Origin: Candidatus Merdivicinus faecavium
GTDB lineage: Bacteria > Bacillota > Clostridia > Oscillospirales > Ruminococcaceae
Direction: 5' to 3'
DNA: 46,231 nt
NCBI GenBank assembly: GCA_018716285.1
Contig: DVKD01000003.1
Span: forward strand, 1-46,231
Both the position numbers and the translations under genes were made by a program. This document shows positions 38,527-46,231 of this stretch, piece after piece; position 1 is the stretch's first letter, and each line of letters begins with the position of its first letter. Under the pieces are notes generated by a model that saw only the letters and a list, made by a program, of their open reading frames with translations, was not told where the DNA came from and ran no database searches.

Positions 38527-40749
38527 CTATTTGGCGGCCGGCACTTCGGCGAGCAGGCTGCCGTCCTGCGGGTCGAGGGCCAGGACTTTGTCCGGCAGCA
38601 CGACGTAGAAGGTCTGGCGGGAGAGGAAGCCAGTCTGGAACTCGGGCATCGAGTCCTCTGCCTCCAGCGGCTGCTCCGTCAGGAGGGTAAAGCCGTCCGT
38701 CTCGCTGTACTGGTACAGCATGTAGCTGTAAGAGGGAAGGTAACCATCCTCCCCCTCCGTGTAGCGGGTCACGGCAAAGCCGATGAGACCGCTCCGTTCG
38801 TCGGCATAGAGGCTGCCGCTGTCGTACATGGCGGGGATATACAGCTCGCCGGAAATCTCCGTGCTGTGCAGGAGGGAGGGGCTCCCATCCGAAGCGGAAG
38901 CATACATCCCGATGGTGAGGCCGGAGACAACGCCGGTTTCGTCATAGCAGTAATCCAGCCGGATGCTGTAGGAGCCGAACGAAACGCTCTGCGCAGCCGA
39001 AGGAAGGGACTTGGGCGGCTGGCGCAGGAGGTTCGGATTGCGGACGGAAGAGCAGTCCGCAGCCGCGACGACCACATCCGCGTCATTCAGGAAGTAGGCG
39101 AGCGACTCGTCGTATACGACCCGGAAGATGGAAGATGCCGGGGCAAAATCCTCGAGCGCCCCCTGGAGCTCCATTTTCTTGTTGAGCAGATAGAGGGAGG
39201 GGCTGCCGTCGCTGTTCTGCATTGTGGCAGCAACGCCGCGCCCATTGGGGAGCAGGTGAACCTCCCCGATCAGGGAGCCTTCCAGGACGGCTGAGCCATA
39301 CTGTCCGATGCCGGCGCCGCTCACCTCAAAGGAGGTGAGAATCAGCCGGTCCGGATCCGCGCAGACTTCCACCATGCAGACGAGCCGGTCGTTGATGAGG
39401 ATGCTGTCAGTACCGCCCAGATAGCAGTAGGTGTCGGCAAAGGCAGATACGTCGGAAAGATCGACGGTGCTGAAAGAGGTGTAGACCGGCGCCGCGGCGT
39501 CTTCGGAGATCTGAATCTGACTGCGGCGGGGAATGATCGCCCGGCCGTTTTCATAGGCATAGGGGAGGTAGCTGTTCAGGTTTTCTTCGGTCAAATCCCG
39601 GCCGGAAGGGACGGCGTACTGGGTGACGAAGGAGAGGGTCCCGTCTTCGAGATAGGCGGCTGTAAGCTGGCCGTCCTGGCAGAGGGTCGAAAGGTAGGCG
39701 GGATGGGCGGGGTCGCTGATGTCATAAAAAGAGAACACCGTGACATTCTGCTGGTCGCTCGTCCGGTCCGCCCAATAGTAAGCCTTGCCCGCGATAATCA
39801 GGATATCGTCATCCAGCAGCAGCTGGGAGATCGAAAGGTAGTTGACATGCATCCCCTGGATGTCCGGCAGGAAGAAAGAGGGGTTCAGCTCAGCGGCAAA
39901 GCGTGTGTTTTTGCCATTCAGCTGGTAGATGAGGACGCAGGGTTCCTCCGCGTCGCCCGAGATGGCGCAGATCGCCTTATTGTTGGTCACGACCGCTCCG
40001 CCGGTGTCGACATTATCGATTACAGCGGAGGTCACATCCGCCTTGGCCGAGGCGAGGACCACAGGAGAGCTGCTGAGCTGGTTTTGGCTGGCCGTGCGCT
40101 TGATATCCTCCATCGCGGTGTAGACGTCGCGGTAGGACTCGAGGGTTTCGTTGTCCTGCAGGGCCAGATGCTCGATGGGGGTGGCGTTTGGAGGACCTTC
40201 GGGGGAGGATGAATCGCCGGACGCCTCTTCCTGCTGCTCCTCAGCCGGAGCGGGCGCAGGCGGCTCGGCTGTGGGTTCCGGGGGAGCCTGCTCGGAGGAT
40301 GCATCCGAAGAAGGGGCGGGGCTGTTCTGCGGCGCAGGCGGCTCCGCCGCATCTGCGGGAGGGTCGGAAAGGTCATTTTCCGGCAGATCCGCGGATGCGT
40401 CCCCCGAACTGTCCGGCTCGGAAACCGCCGCAGAGGAGGATCCTTCGGCCGCAGAAGATTCGGGCGGCGCGGAGGGCTCCGACACGGATCCCCGGGAGGA
40501 TTCCGCCTGGATGACCGGTTCGCCTGTAAAGCCGCGCAGGGCCGCAGTTCCAGCCAGTACCACGAGGAGGCAGGCTGCCGCCGCGAGGGCCGGGGTGTAT
40601 CTGCGGATTATGGTAAGCCGGCCGGCCGGCTGGCGGTCCGGCAGGAGCTCGCGTATACGTTCCGGAGATAAGGCGGACGGCGGCTCGAGCGACTCCGCCA
40701 TCTGTCGGATGCGCTGCTCCATCACATCATGTTCCGGGGTGTGTTTCAT
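38527..40749 (-). CDS. Membrane-anchored beta-propeller protein, likely anti-sigma factor
   Basis: The 740-residue protein has a short cytosolic N-terminus (about 1-50), one transmembrane helix (about 52-71), a long Ser/Pro/Glu-rich linker (about 78-190), and an extracellular beta-propeller-like domain (about 190-735) with repeated strand patterns such as AVVTNNKAICAISG and VTVFSFYDISDPAHPAYLST. This fits the Beta_propel group (PF09826). Its gene lies 39 bp after an ECF sigma factor gene, and the cytosolic tail MEQRIRQMAESLEPPSALSP could hold the sigma factor. The signal and cargo are unknown. A strong terminator follows. Confidence 0.75.
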   Translation of the reverse strand: MKHTPEHDVMEQRIRQMAESLEPPSALSPERIRELLPDRQPAGRLTIIRRYTPALAAAACLLVVLAGTAALRGFTGEPVIQAESSRGSVSEPSAPPESSAAEGSSSAAVSEPDSSGDASADLPENDLSDPPADAAEPPAPQNSPAPSSDASSEQAPPEPTAEPPAPAPAEEQQEEASGDSSSPEGPPNATPIEHLALQDNETLESYRDVYTAMEDIKRTASQNQLSSSPVVLASAKADVTSAVIDNVDTGGAVVTNNKAICAISGDAEEPCVLIYQLNGKNTRFAAELNPSFFLPDIQGMHVNYLSISQLLLDDDILIIAGKAYYWADRTSDQQNVTVFSFYDISDPAHPAYLSTLCQDGQLTAAYLEDGTLSFVTQYAVPSGRDLTEENLNSYLPYAYENGRAIIPRRSQIQISEDAAAPVYTSFSTVDLSDVSAFADTYCYLGGTDSILINDRLVCMVEVCADPDRLILTSFEVSGAGIGQYGSAVLEGSLIGEVHLLPNGRGVAATMQNSDGSPSLYLLNKKMELQGALEDFAPASSIFRVVYDESLAYFLNDADVVVAAADCSSVRNPNLLRQPPKSLPSAAQSVSFGSYSIRLDYCYDETGVVSGLTIGMYASASDGSPSLLHSTEISGELYIPAMYDSGSLYADERSGLIGFAVTRYTEGEDGYLPSYSYMLYQYSETDGFTLLTEQPLEAEDSMPEFQTGFLSRQTFYVVLPDKVLALDPQDGSLLAEVPAAK

Positions 40750-40788
40750 CTGGTGATCGTCCTTTCAGTAAAAATGGGAAGGCGGCTG

Positions 40789-41295
40789 TCAGGCGAGAGC
40801 CTGACGGAGCTTTGCCAGCGCGCGGCTGTGCTTGGAACGGACAGTGTTCCGGTTCAAGCGGAGCATATCAGCAACTTCACCGCTGTCATATCCGCCAAAA
40901 ATGATGAGGGAGATGATCATCCGCTCCTCATCTGTCAGGGTATCCATCGCCCGTCTGAGCTCGAGGGAGTCGTCCCGGTCCTGGAAGACGGGGATTTCCA
41001 CCTCCGACAGGTCTGCCTCCTCCCGCCTTGCGGCGTAGTATTTCATCTTGCGTTTGCACTTGGCGGAGAGGATTTTAAACATCCATGCGCGGAAGGAATC
41101 GTCCCGCCGCAGCTTGCGGAGGGACTGCCAAGCGTCCAGAACGGCCTCGCTGACGGCGTCCTCCGCGTCCGTCTCATTTTTCAGGCAGTAGAAGGCGAAT
41201 TTATACAAGTCCTTGTAGATCTCCTGGTAAAGCTGCGAGAAGGCGGTTTTGTCGCCCTGCTTCGCGGCTGAGACAAGGTCCTGGAGATTGGTCAT
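40789..41295 (-). CDS. ECF-type RNA polymerase sigma factor
   Basis: The 168-residue protein has region 2 (LYQEIYKDLYKFAFYCLKNETDAEDAVSEAVLDAW, about 20-58) with the DAEDAVSE core, and region 4 (LTDEERMIISLIIFGGYDSGEVADMLRLNRNTVRSKHSRALAKLRQ, about 118-164) with its HTH. It is an extracytoplasmic-function sigma factor. The next gene on the same strand encodes a membrane-anchored beta-propeller protein and is a good candidate for its regulator. The ATG at 41295 follows GAGGTGAGGAA. It begins 41 bp after the radical SAM gene. Confidence 0.92.
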   Translation of the reverse strand: MTNLQDLVSAAKQGDKTAFSQLYQEIYKDLYKFAFYCLKNETDAEDAVSEAVLDAWQSLRKLRRDDSFRAWMFKILSAKCKRKMKYYAARREEADLSEVEIPVFQDRDDSLELRRAMDTLTDEERMIISLIIFGGYDSGEVADMLRLNRNTVRSKHSRALAKLRQALA

Positions 41296-41336
41296 TTCCT
41301 CACCTCATATTTGAAATCAGAGGCGTTCCCCCTGAT

Positions 41337-43133
41337 TCACCAGTTCATTTTTATAGTGTCTCCAAAAGGGTCAATCTGTTGCAGAATCGCACGGATTTTT
41401 TGACCGGGCAGCCGGATCACGGCGGCGCGGCCGAGCAAATCCGTCCGGCGGTAGTGGAAAAGCAGGGCGCAGGGGGCGTCCCGGCCCGCCTTGTCCCCTT
41501 CGTCCAGCAAATCGAAGGGGAAGAAATCGAGATGGGCGGTCCGCTCCAGCTGGGAGGGGGTGAGCCCTTCATATTCCAGAAGATACTCCCGCCGGAAGGC
41601 CGGGTCGGCAAGGAGGGCGCGGCGCGCCTTCTGCAGGGCGGGGGAATCGAGGACAGGCAGCCAGTCGGGGAGCCTGCGGCATTTTTCATGGGAATAGAGG
41701 TCAAACCGCATCCGCCAGCCGAGCGCTTCCGCGCCGCAGCCGGGGAGGCGCAGGCCGTATTCCCGGAGGTGCTCGTACTGGTCGAGCAGGGTGTGCGGGG
41801 CCCCTGCGAGCCCTTTTTCCCGCCGCCAGCGGGCAAATCCCTCGAAAAAGGCGAAGGGCCGACCCGCGAGCGGCATCAGATAGCCCAGGCTTGCGGAAAA
41901 CCGTCCGGAATTGCAGTAAAGGTCCAAAAGCTCCTCGATCTCCTTGAGCCGCAGCAGGTCCCCGAAGGGGAGGGCAGCGGTCTCGAGGACCTCATAGGGC
42001 GGCTCATCCCGCCAGACGATGCCGTATTCCGCCGCGTCCCGGCGGAGGCCGGAGCCTTTGAGCAGCTTTAAGAAACCGAGCTGCAGCTGGTCGGGCCTCA
42101 GCCCATAGACCAGGTCGAAGGAGCGCCCGAAGCTCTCGTAATCCTCGTGCGGCAGCCCGGCGATGAGGTCGAGGTGCAGGTGGATGTTGCGCCCTTCACG
42201 CAGGCGCCGGACGACGTGCGCGAGCTTTTCAAAATCGTTGCGCCGGCGGACGGCCCGGAGTGTCTCCGGGTTTGCCGACTGGACGCCGATCTCGAACTGG
42301 AAGAGCCCGGGCCGGACGGTGCGGAGAAAATCGAGCTGTTCGGCGGTGAGCAGCCCGCCCTCGATCTCGAAATGGAAGTTGGTCGCCCCGTTGTCGTGGG
42401 CGGCGAGGTACCGCCAGATCCGCATGGCAAACCGCGGGTCGGCGTTGAAGGTGCGGTCGACGAATTTGACCTGCCGCACCTTCGCGTCGAGGAAGCGCTT
42501 AAGCTCCGCTTCGGCCTTGCCGGCCGGCTGGAAGCGCACCCCCTTCTCCGCGGAGGAGAGGCAGTACTGGCAGTTAAACGGGCAGCCGCGCTGGGCCTCG
42601 TAGTAGAGGATGCGGTTGTCAAACCCGGAGAGATCCCCGTAGGCGAAGGGCAGTTTTGCGAGGTCCAGAGGCGGCGCGGGCGGAGTCTGCCGGAGCGCGC
42701 CCCCTTCGCGCCAGCAAAGGGAGGGGACGCTTTCGAGCGGCAGCCCGTCCCGCAGGGCGAGGCAGAGCCGGGAAAAGGGCTCCTCCCCTTCGCCGGAGAG
42801 GACAAAATCGGCCCCTGTTTCGGCCAGGGCGGCCGCCGGGTCAAAGCTCACCTCCGGCCCGCCGAGGAAGACCTTTAAACCGGGCAGCACCTTCTTGAGG
42901 GAAGGGACAAGCCGCCGCACCAGGGCGTAATTCCAGATATAGCAGGAAAACCCGAGCAGGTCGGGGGACAGGCGGTAGAGGGCGGCGAGGATCGCGTCCT
43001 CGGATTGATTGATGGTGAATTCGGCGGCCCGGGACCGGATGCCGTACTGCTCTTCCGCGTAACGGCTGAGCAGATGGACAGCGAGGGGTGTGTGGATAAA
43101 TTTCGCGCTGATGCCCGCAAGGACGATGTTCAT
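41337..43133 (-). CDS. B12-binding-domain radical SAM protein (DUF4080)
   Basis: The 598-residue protein starts with a Rossmann-type cobalamin-binding-like domain (about 1-130, VFLGGPEVSFD), then a radical SAM barrel with the Fe-S cysteines in CPFNCQYC (184, 188, 191) and further GLLTAEQLDFL, FQFEIGVQSANPETL and LIAGLPHEDYESFG, and a C-terminal domain about 370-598 of the DUF4080 type. Its reaction is unknown. The ATG at 43133 is behind AAAGGCGG. A promoter and an 18-bp inverted repeat lie upstream. It precedes the sigma factor gene. Confidence 0.9.
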   Translation of the reverse strand: MNIVLAGISAKFIHTPLAVHLLSRYAEEQYGIRSRAAEFTINQSEDAILAALYRLSPDLLGFSCYIWNYALVRRLVPSLKKVLPGLKVFLGGPEVSFDPAAALAETGADFVLSGEGEEPFSRLCLALRDGLPLESVPSLCWREGGALRQTPPAPPLDLAKLPFAYGDLSGFDNRILYYEAQRGCPFNCQYCLSSAEKGVRFQPAGKAEAELKRFLDAKVRQVKFVDRTFNADPRFAMRIWRYLAAHDNGATNFHFEIEGGLLTAEQLDFLRTVRPGLFQFEIGVQSANPETLRAVRRRNDFEKLAHVVRRLREGRNIHLHLDLIAGLPHEDYESFGRSFDLVYGLRPDQLQLGFLKLLKGSGLRRDAAEYGIVWRDEPPYEVLETAALPFGDLLRLKEIEELLDLYCNSGRFSASLGYLMPLAGRPFAFFEGFARWRREKGLAGAPHTLLDQYEHLREYGLRLPGCGAEALGWRMRFDLYSHEKCRRLPDWLPVLDSPALQKARRALLADPAFRREYLLEYEGLTPSQLERTAHLDFFPFDLLDEGDKAGRDAPCALLFHYRRTDLLGRAAVIRLPGQKIRAILQQIDPFGDTIKMNW

Positions 43134-43157
43134 GAAGAGGCCGCCTTTCTGAAAAAT

Positions 43158-43175
43158 ATTGCTGCTTGCAGCAAT
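43158..43175. promoter_or_regulatory. Inverted repeat in the leader of the radical SAM gene
   Basis: ATTGCTGC (43158-43165) and GCAGCAAT (43168-43175) form a perfect 8-bp inverted repeat with 2 bp between. On the minus strand it is followed by ATTTTT, so it could be an attenuator or an operator. Confidence 0.55.
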
Positions 43176-43184
43176 CCTGTCCCC

Positions 43185-43213
43185 ATCATATCATATCGCG
43201 CCGGGTTGTACAA
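43185..43213 (-). promoter_or_regulatory. SigA-type promoter of the radical SAM gene
   Basis: Minus-strand TTGTAC (43208-43213) and TATGAT (43185-43190) are 17 bp apart. Confidence 0.7.
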
Positions 43214-43280
43214 GTCTGGAAGCCATTTTTGGAAAGAAAAACAAAGGGACAGCCGCATGGCGCATCCAAAATTTTCACAT

Positions 43281-43295
43281 TTAGAATTTCTATAA
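43281..43295 (+). promoter_or_regulatory. Candidate PerR box
   Basis: TTAGAATTTCTATAA matches the 15-bp PerR pattern TTATAATNATTATAA at 11 of 14 fixed positions. It ends 7 bp before the -35 box of the rubrerythrin gene, a gene type known to be under PerR control in clostridia. No perR gene is in the window. Confidence 0.4.
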
Positions 43296-43302
43296 AAAAC
43301 TA

Positions 43303-43331
43303 TTGACAACTGCGCCGGAAGGGTGTATAAT
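43303..43331 (+). promoter_or_regulatory. Consensus SigA promoter of rubrerythrin
   Basis: TTGACA (43303-43308) and TATAAT (43326-43331) are 17 bp apart, both boxes perfect, suggesting high expression. Confidence 0.9.
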
Positions 43332-43406
43332 AAAATCACAATCCAAGCGGCGGACAAAAAGCCGCTGAATAGAGAAAGATTGATCAACAGTCAGGAGGAA
43401 ATGAAA

Positions 43407-43952
43407 ATGAAAAAATTTGTCTGTGCTGTCTGCGGTTATGTTTATGAAGGCGAATCTGCCCCCGATTTCTGCCCCCAGTGCAAGGCCCCCAAGGAGAAAT
43501 TCACCGAGCAGGCCGGTGAGAAGACCTGGGCTGCCGAGCATGTCGTAGGCGTCGCTGCCGGCGCTCCTGAGGACATCATGGCGGACCTCCGCGCGAACTT
43601 CCAGGGCGAGTGCACCGAGGTCGGCATGTACCTCGCGATGGCCCGCGTCGCTCACCGCGAAGGCTACCCCGAGATCGGCCTGTACTGGGAGAAAGCTGCC
43701 TATGAGGAAGCCGAGCATGCCGCGAAATTCGCCGAGCTGCTGGGCGAAGTCGTCACCGACTCCACCAAGAAGAACCTCGAGATGCGGGTTGACGCCGAGA
43801 ACGGCGCGACCGCCGGCAAGTTCGACCTCGCCAAGCGCGCCAAGGCCCTGAACCTCGACGCCATCCACGACACCGTGCATGAGATGGCCCGCGACGAAGC
43901 CCGTCACGGCAAGGCGTTCGAAGGCCTGCTCAAGCGCTACTTCAACAAATAA
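43407..43952 (+). CDS. Rubrerythrin with N-terminal rubredoxin domain (reverse rubrerythrin)
   Basis: The 181-residue protein has a rubredoxin-type metal site (Cys6, Cys9, Cys22, Cys25: [12 protein letters not shown] and FCPQC) at the N-terminus, then a ferritin-like diiron domain with [33 protein letters not shown] and [12 protein letters not shown]. This domain order is that of clostridial reverse rubrerythrins, which act as NADH peroxidase components against hydrogen peroxide. The ATG at 43407 is preferred over the one at 43401 because AGGAGG ends 8 bp before it. Perfect promoter upstream and a strong terminator follow. Confidence 0.93.
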   Translation: MKKFVCAVCGYVYEGESAPDFCPQCKAPKEKFTEQAGEKTWAAEHVVGVAAGAPEDIMADLRANFQGECTEVGMYLAMARVAHREGYPEIGLYWEKAAYEEAEHAAKFAELLGEVVTDSTKKNLEMRVDAENGATAGKFDLAKRAKALNLDAIHDTVHEMARDEARHGKAFEGLLKRYFNK

Positions 43953-43991
43953 GGCCGGCTGATTCTCCAGAATATCATGCCAATCATAGCT

Positions 43992-44023
43992 CCCGGAAGA
44001 GATTTTCTTCCGGGGGTATTTTT
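43992..44023 (+). terminator. Rho-independent terminator of rubrerythrin
   Basis: CCCGGAAGA and TCTTCCGGG form a 9-bp stem with a short loop, followed by GGTATTTTT. Confidence 0.8.
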
Positions 44024-44038
44024 ATGTGATCCCAGTAA

Positions 44039-44191
44039 ATGTGGAAGAAATGTGTGATTTCCTTGTTTGACACCGAAATTCAAAAAGTGTGCGTCCTGAA
44101 ATGCGGCTTTGCAGATTACTTTGTGGCGCCGCACCGGGAGCTGCAGGACGGGATTTACCACGACAGCCTGATTATGGGCATTCGAAAATAA
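44039..44191 (+). pseudogene. Probable gene fragment (50 codons)
   Basis: The frame reads MWKKCVISLFDTEIQ then KVCVLKCGFADYFVAPH and ends SLIMGIRK. Its composition looks like real protein and it is followed by a typical terminator, but there is no ribosome site or promoter before it. It most resembles the C-terminal end of a longer protein whose front has been lost. I do not recognise the family. A small functional protein cannot be ruled out. Confidence 0.4.
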
Positions 44192-44218
44192 TCCGCCGGA
44201 CGGGCGCCGGCTTTCCGA

Positions 44219-44247
44219 AAGGGACAGGGCTCTGTCCCTTCTTTTTT
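44219..44247 (+). terminator. Rho-independent terminator after the gene fragment
   Basis: AAGGGACAG and CTGTCCCTT form a 9-bp perfect stem with a GGCT loop, followed by C and six T. Confidence 0.85.
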
Positions 44248-44415
44248 GTGCTCTCACCTCCCCAGGATTTTCTGAAAGGACGAAAAATCAGAACAGTATT
44301 CAACTTATCAGCGGAAAACTTTCTGATTTAGAAGATATTATAGCACGTACTTGCATAAAATTCAATAGAAATGCGCTATAATTTTATTATCAGGAAAGTT
44401 TATGGGGGGAGCGGG

Positions 44416-44778
44416 ATGTACGACTTTGGATGCGTCTTAAAAAAGCTGCGCAGGGAAAGAGGGCTGACCCAGAAGCAGCTCGGCAGCCGCTTAAACCTGT
44501 CCGAAGCCACCATCAGCAAGTATGAAAGCAACACCGCCGCCCCGCCCTTTGAGACGATGCGCGCCATCGCCGCGGTGCTCGACGTCTCGCTCGACCTGCT
44601 GTACGGCAATGAACCGGCCGCGACCCTCTCCCTCCGGGGCCTGTCGGAAGAGCAGTCCGCGATCATGCAGGATTTGGCGGCGCTTTTCCGCAGCCAGAAC
44701 GGCGCCGCGCAAAAAAGGCTGTCGGACGAGCAGTACCGCATCCTCGGCCGGATCACCGTCAATTTCATCGCGAAATAA
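44416..44778 (+). CDS. XRE-family transcriptional regulator
   Basis: The 120-residue protein starts with a canonical helix-turn-helix (LKKLRRERGLTQKQLGSRLNLSEATISKYESNT-type, about 7-40, with recognition helix LSEATISKYES), followed by ETMRAIAAVLDVSLDLLYGNE and a C-terminal helical part (about 72-120) that may dimerise. The ATG at 44416 follows GGGGGGAGCGGG. A TATAAT lies at 44377-44382 without a good -35 box. It is 160 bp before the rhamnosidase gene but is separated from it by a terminator, so direct control of that gene is only a guess. Confidence 0.85.
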   Translation: MYDFGCVLKKLRRERGLTQKQLGSRLNLSEATISKYESNTAAPPFETMRAIAAVLDVSLDLLYGNEPAATLSLRGLSEEQSAIMQDLAALFRSQNGAAQKRLSDEQYRILGRITVNFIAK

Positions 44779-44792
44779 CCTCGCCTGCGCAG

Positions 44793-44817
44793 CCCGCCTG
44801 TGCGGGAACTTTTTTTG
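44793..44817 (+). terminator. Rho-independent terminator of the XRE gene
   Basis: CCCGC-CTGT-GCGGG stem-loop is followed by AAC and seven T. Confidence 0.75.
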
Positions 44818-44849
44818 TCAAAAAGTATCAGACTTCGCGCTTCTCCTGC

Positions 44850-44878
44850 TTGTCTTTGCGGCGCAAAGAGGGTATAAT
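44850..44878 (+). promoter_or_regulatory. SigA-type promoter of the rhamnosidase gene
   Basis: TTGTCT (44850-44855) and TATAAT (44873-44878) are 17 bp apart, 61 bp before the start codon. Confidence 0.7.
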
Positions 44879-44938
44879 GGGGGTAACGCTTGAAAAGCGT
44901 CAAAAATTCCGGCTGCGCGCCCTTAGGAGGACACGACG

Positions 44939-46231
44939 ATGGCAAAATGGATCTGGTATCCCTGCGACTATGAAATTTACCACAGCCAAAAGCTCCACTC
45001 CCGCCGGGAGGAGTACGGCTATATCCGCCCCTGCATGTGGCGGCTCGACGACTGCTGGCACAACGTGATATTCCGGCGGGATGTGACCCTCTCCGCCCCG
45101 CAGGAGGTTGCCTTCCGCACAAACGGGGAAGGGCACCTCGTGATCGACGGCCGCCGCCTGCCCTACGGCGCCTACACCCTCGAGCCGGGCGCACACCATA
45201 TCGAGGCGAGAGTCAGCCGCCCTGCGGGCCTGCCCGCCTTTTTCGCCGAGGGCGGGGAGGCGGACAGCGGCGCGGGCTGGGAGGCGAGCTGCTGCGACGA
45301 GCGCTGGCTCCCGGCCGGGTGCAGCGACTTCTATCAGGATGCGGCGGGCGACCCCGAGGTCTTCCCCTTTGCATATGAGGAGATCGCCCCCGTTTCGGCC
45401 GAGGAGGTGGAGGACGGCATCCTCTACGATTTCGGGCGGGAGACCTTCGCCCGCATCACCGCAAAATGCGGCAGCGTCCCGGTTGTCCTGAATTACGGCG
45501 AATCCCGGGAGGAGGCCCTCGACCTGCCCCACGCCATCATCCGGGACAAGCTCGCCGCCAACGAGGAGCGGGTGCTGCCCGCCCGGGCGCTGCGCTACCT
45601 GTACGTCACCGGGACATGCACCCCGGTGCGGGAGAATTTCACCTTCACCGCCGAGTACGAGTACCTCCCCCTGGAATACCGCGGGAGCTTCCGCTGCGCG
45701 GAGGAAAAGCTCAACCGGATCTGGGACCTCTGCGCCTACACTTTCCACTTAAACAGCCGGGAGTTCTTCCTCGACGGCATCAAGCGGGACCGCTGGGTCT
45801 GGTCGGGGGACGCCTACCAGAGCTACCTGGTCAACAACTACCTCTTCCGGGACGACGCCCTGACCCGCCGCACCATCATCGCGCTGCGCGGGAAGGACCC
45901 CCTCGTCCAGCACCCGAACACCATCCTCGACTACTCCTTCTACTGGCTTCTGAGCATTGGGGAATACTACGAGGACACCGGCGACGCGGATTTTGTCCGG
46001 ATGATGTGGGAAAAGGCGGCGGCCCTGATGGACTTCTGCCTCTCCCGCACCGACAAAGACGGCTTCGCGACCGCGCATCCCGGCGACTGGATCTTCATCG
46101 ACTGGGCGCCGCTTGACAAGGAGTACGCCGCCTGCGCCGAGCAGATGCTCCTCTGCGCCGCCCTCGAGTCGATGGCCAGGCTCGCCCCCCTCGCCGGGGC
46201 GGACGGCAGCGGCTATGCGGCAAAGGCGGCG
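44939..46231 (+). CDS. GH78-type alpha-L-rhamnosidase (3' end beyond window)
   Basis: The frame runs from ATG 44939 (after TTAGGAGGACACGACG) to the window end, 431 codons, with no stop. The start reads MAKWIWYPCDYEIYHSQKLH. A beta-sandwich domain (about 30-220) contains VIFRRDVTLSAPQEVAFRTN and LPARALRYLYVTGTC, and the (alpha/alpha)6 domain begins near residue 245 with LNRIWDLCAYTFHLNSREFF, DGIKRDRWVWSGDAYQSY (the GH78 acidic motif) and GDWIFIDWAPLDKEY. There is no signal peptide, so it probably acts inside the cell on imported rhamnosides. GH78 or a related six-hairpin family is the best fit. Confidence 0.85.
   Translation, partial: MAKWIWYPCDYEIYHSQKLHSRREEYGYIRPCMWRLDDCWHNVIFRRDVTLSAPQEVAFRTNGEGHLVIDGRRLPYGAYTLEPGAHHIEARVSRPAGLPAFFAEGGEADSGAGWEASCCDERWLPAGCSDFYQDAAGDPEVFPFAYEEIAPVSAEEVEDGILYDFGRETFARITAKCGSVPVVLNYGESREEALDLPHAIIRDKLAANEERVLPARALRYLYVTGTCTPVRENFTFTAEYEYLPLEYRGSFRCAEEKLNRIWDLCAYTFHLNSREFFLDGIKRDRWVWSGDAYQSYLVNNYLFRDDALTRRTIIALRGKDPLVQHPNTILDYSFYWLLSIGEYYEDTGDADFVRMMWEKAAALMDFCLSRTDKDGFATAHPGDWIFIDWAPLDKEYAACAEQMLLCAALESMARLAPLAGADGSGYAAKAA

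Larger units (their letters stand above)
43953..44415. other. Intergenic region with two terminators and a gene remnant
   Basis: The region holds the rubrerythrin terminator, a 50-codon plus-strand frame that looks like a leftover gene end (44039-44191), its own terminator (44219-44247), and an AT-rich stretch with the XRE gene promoter region (TATAAT at 44377-44382). A 106-codon minus-strand frame across the region has no ribosome site and is not called. Confidence 0.6.

Noticed and set aside
43937-44257. 106-codon minus-strand frame after rubrerythrin
   Set aside because: It spans two plus-strand terminators and has no ribosome site.

Overview
The window reads as a chromosome segment from a GC-rich, spore-forming, anaerobic Firmicute, most likely a clostridial gut-type bacterium of the Ruminococcaceae/Oscillospiraceae group (inference). 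Supporting signs are SpoIIP and CotF-like coat proteins, a rubrerythrin with an N-terminal rubredoxin domain, class III fructose-bisphosphatase, the asp23-fakA-recG gene group, a T-box leader, many TTG/GTG starts behind strong AGGAGG sites, and consensus SigA promoters. No tRNA, rRNA, CRISPR array, transposase or phage gene was seen.

Layout. 1-209: non-coding, hairpin-rich element with a flanking direct repeat. 210-8665 (minus): HI0933 flavoprotein, AAC(6')-like GNAT and fbp; then an SDR (probable YmfI-type), a lipoprotein SGNH hydrolase and a YfhO-type membrane protein. 8791-12793 (plus): a degenerate CPBP protein, a 63-residue membrane protein, then a T-box leader controlling a GNAT gene and thrS. 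13253-18304 (plus): an ABC exporter with one ATPase and four permeases (three of them tandem paralogues), ending in a histidine kinase with no response regulator in the window. 18346-22175 (minus): nifS-nifU-mnmA-GNAT-membrane protein. 22305-24527 (minus): rnhA, a small XRE regulator with two operator-like sites, a flavin reductase and ung. 24740-25843 (plus): a PAS protein with a degenerate kinase module. 25907-33411 (minus): asp23, fakA, a phosphodiesterase, recG, an XRE-membrane protein, a small membrane protein and murC. 33627-35686 (plus): sporulation cluster with spoIIP and two CotF-like proteins. 35977-38378 (minus): ttcA-like gene, a 55-residue membrane protein, a methyltransferase and a P-loop kinase. 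38527-43133 (minus): radical SAM DUF4080, ECF sigma factor and membrane-anchored beta-propeller protein. 43407-46231 (plus): rubrerythrin, a gene remnant, an XRE regulator and a GH78 rhamnosidase cut by the window end.

Several genes form recognisable units: nifS/nifU/mnmA supply sulfur for Fe-S clusters and tRNA thiolation; asp23-fakA-recG is a conserved Firmicute neighbourhood; the sigma factor and beta-propeller protein look like a sigma/anti-sigma pair; the ABC genes and kinase look like an envelope-stress or peptide-resistance module.

The least explained signals are non-coding. They are the cloverleaf-like element at the left edge, a three-copy structured repeat of about 145-167 bp (two copies abut stop codons), a scattered short hairpin repeat, twin operators around back-to-back promoters at 23.1 kb of which one drives no visible gene, and 11-bp-spaced direct repeats before the ABC operon. 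All product names come from reading the sequence and motif memory; no database search was run.
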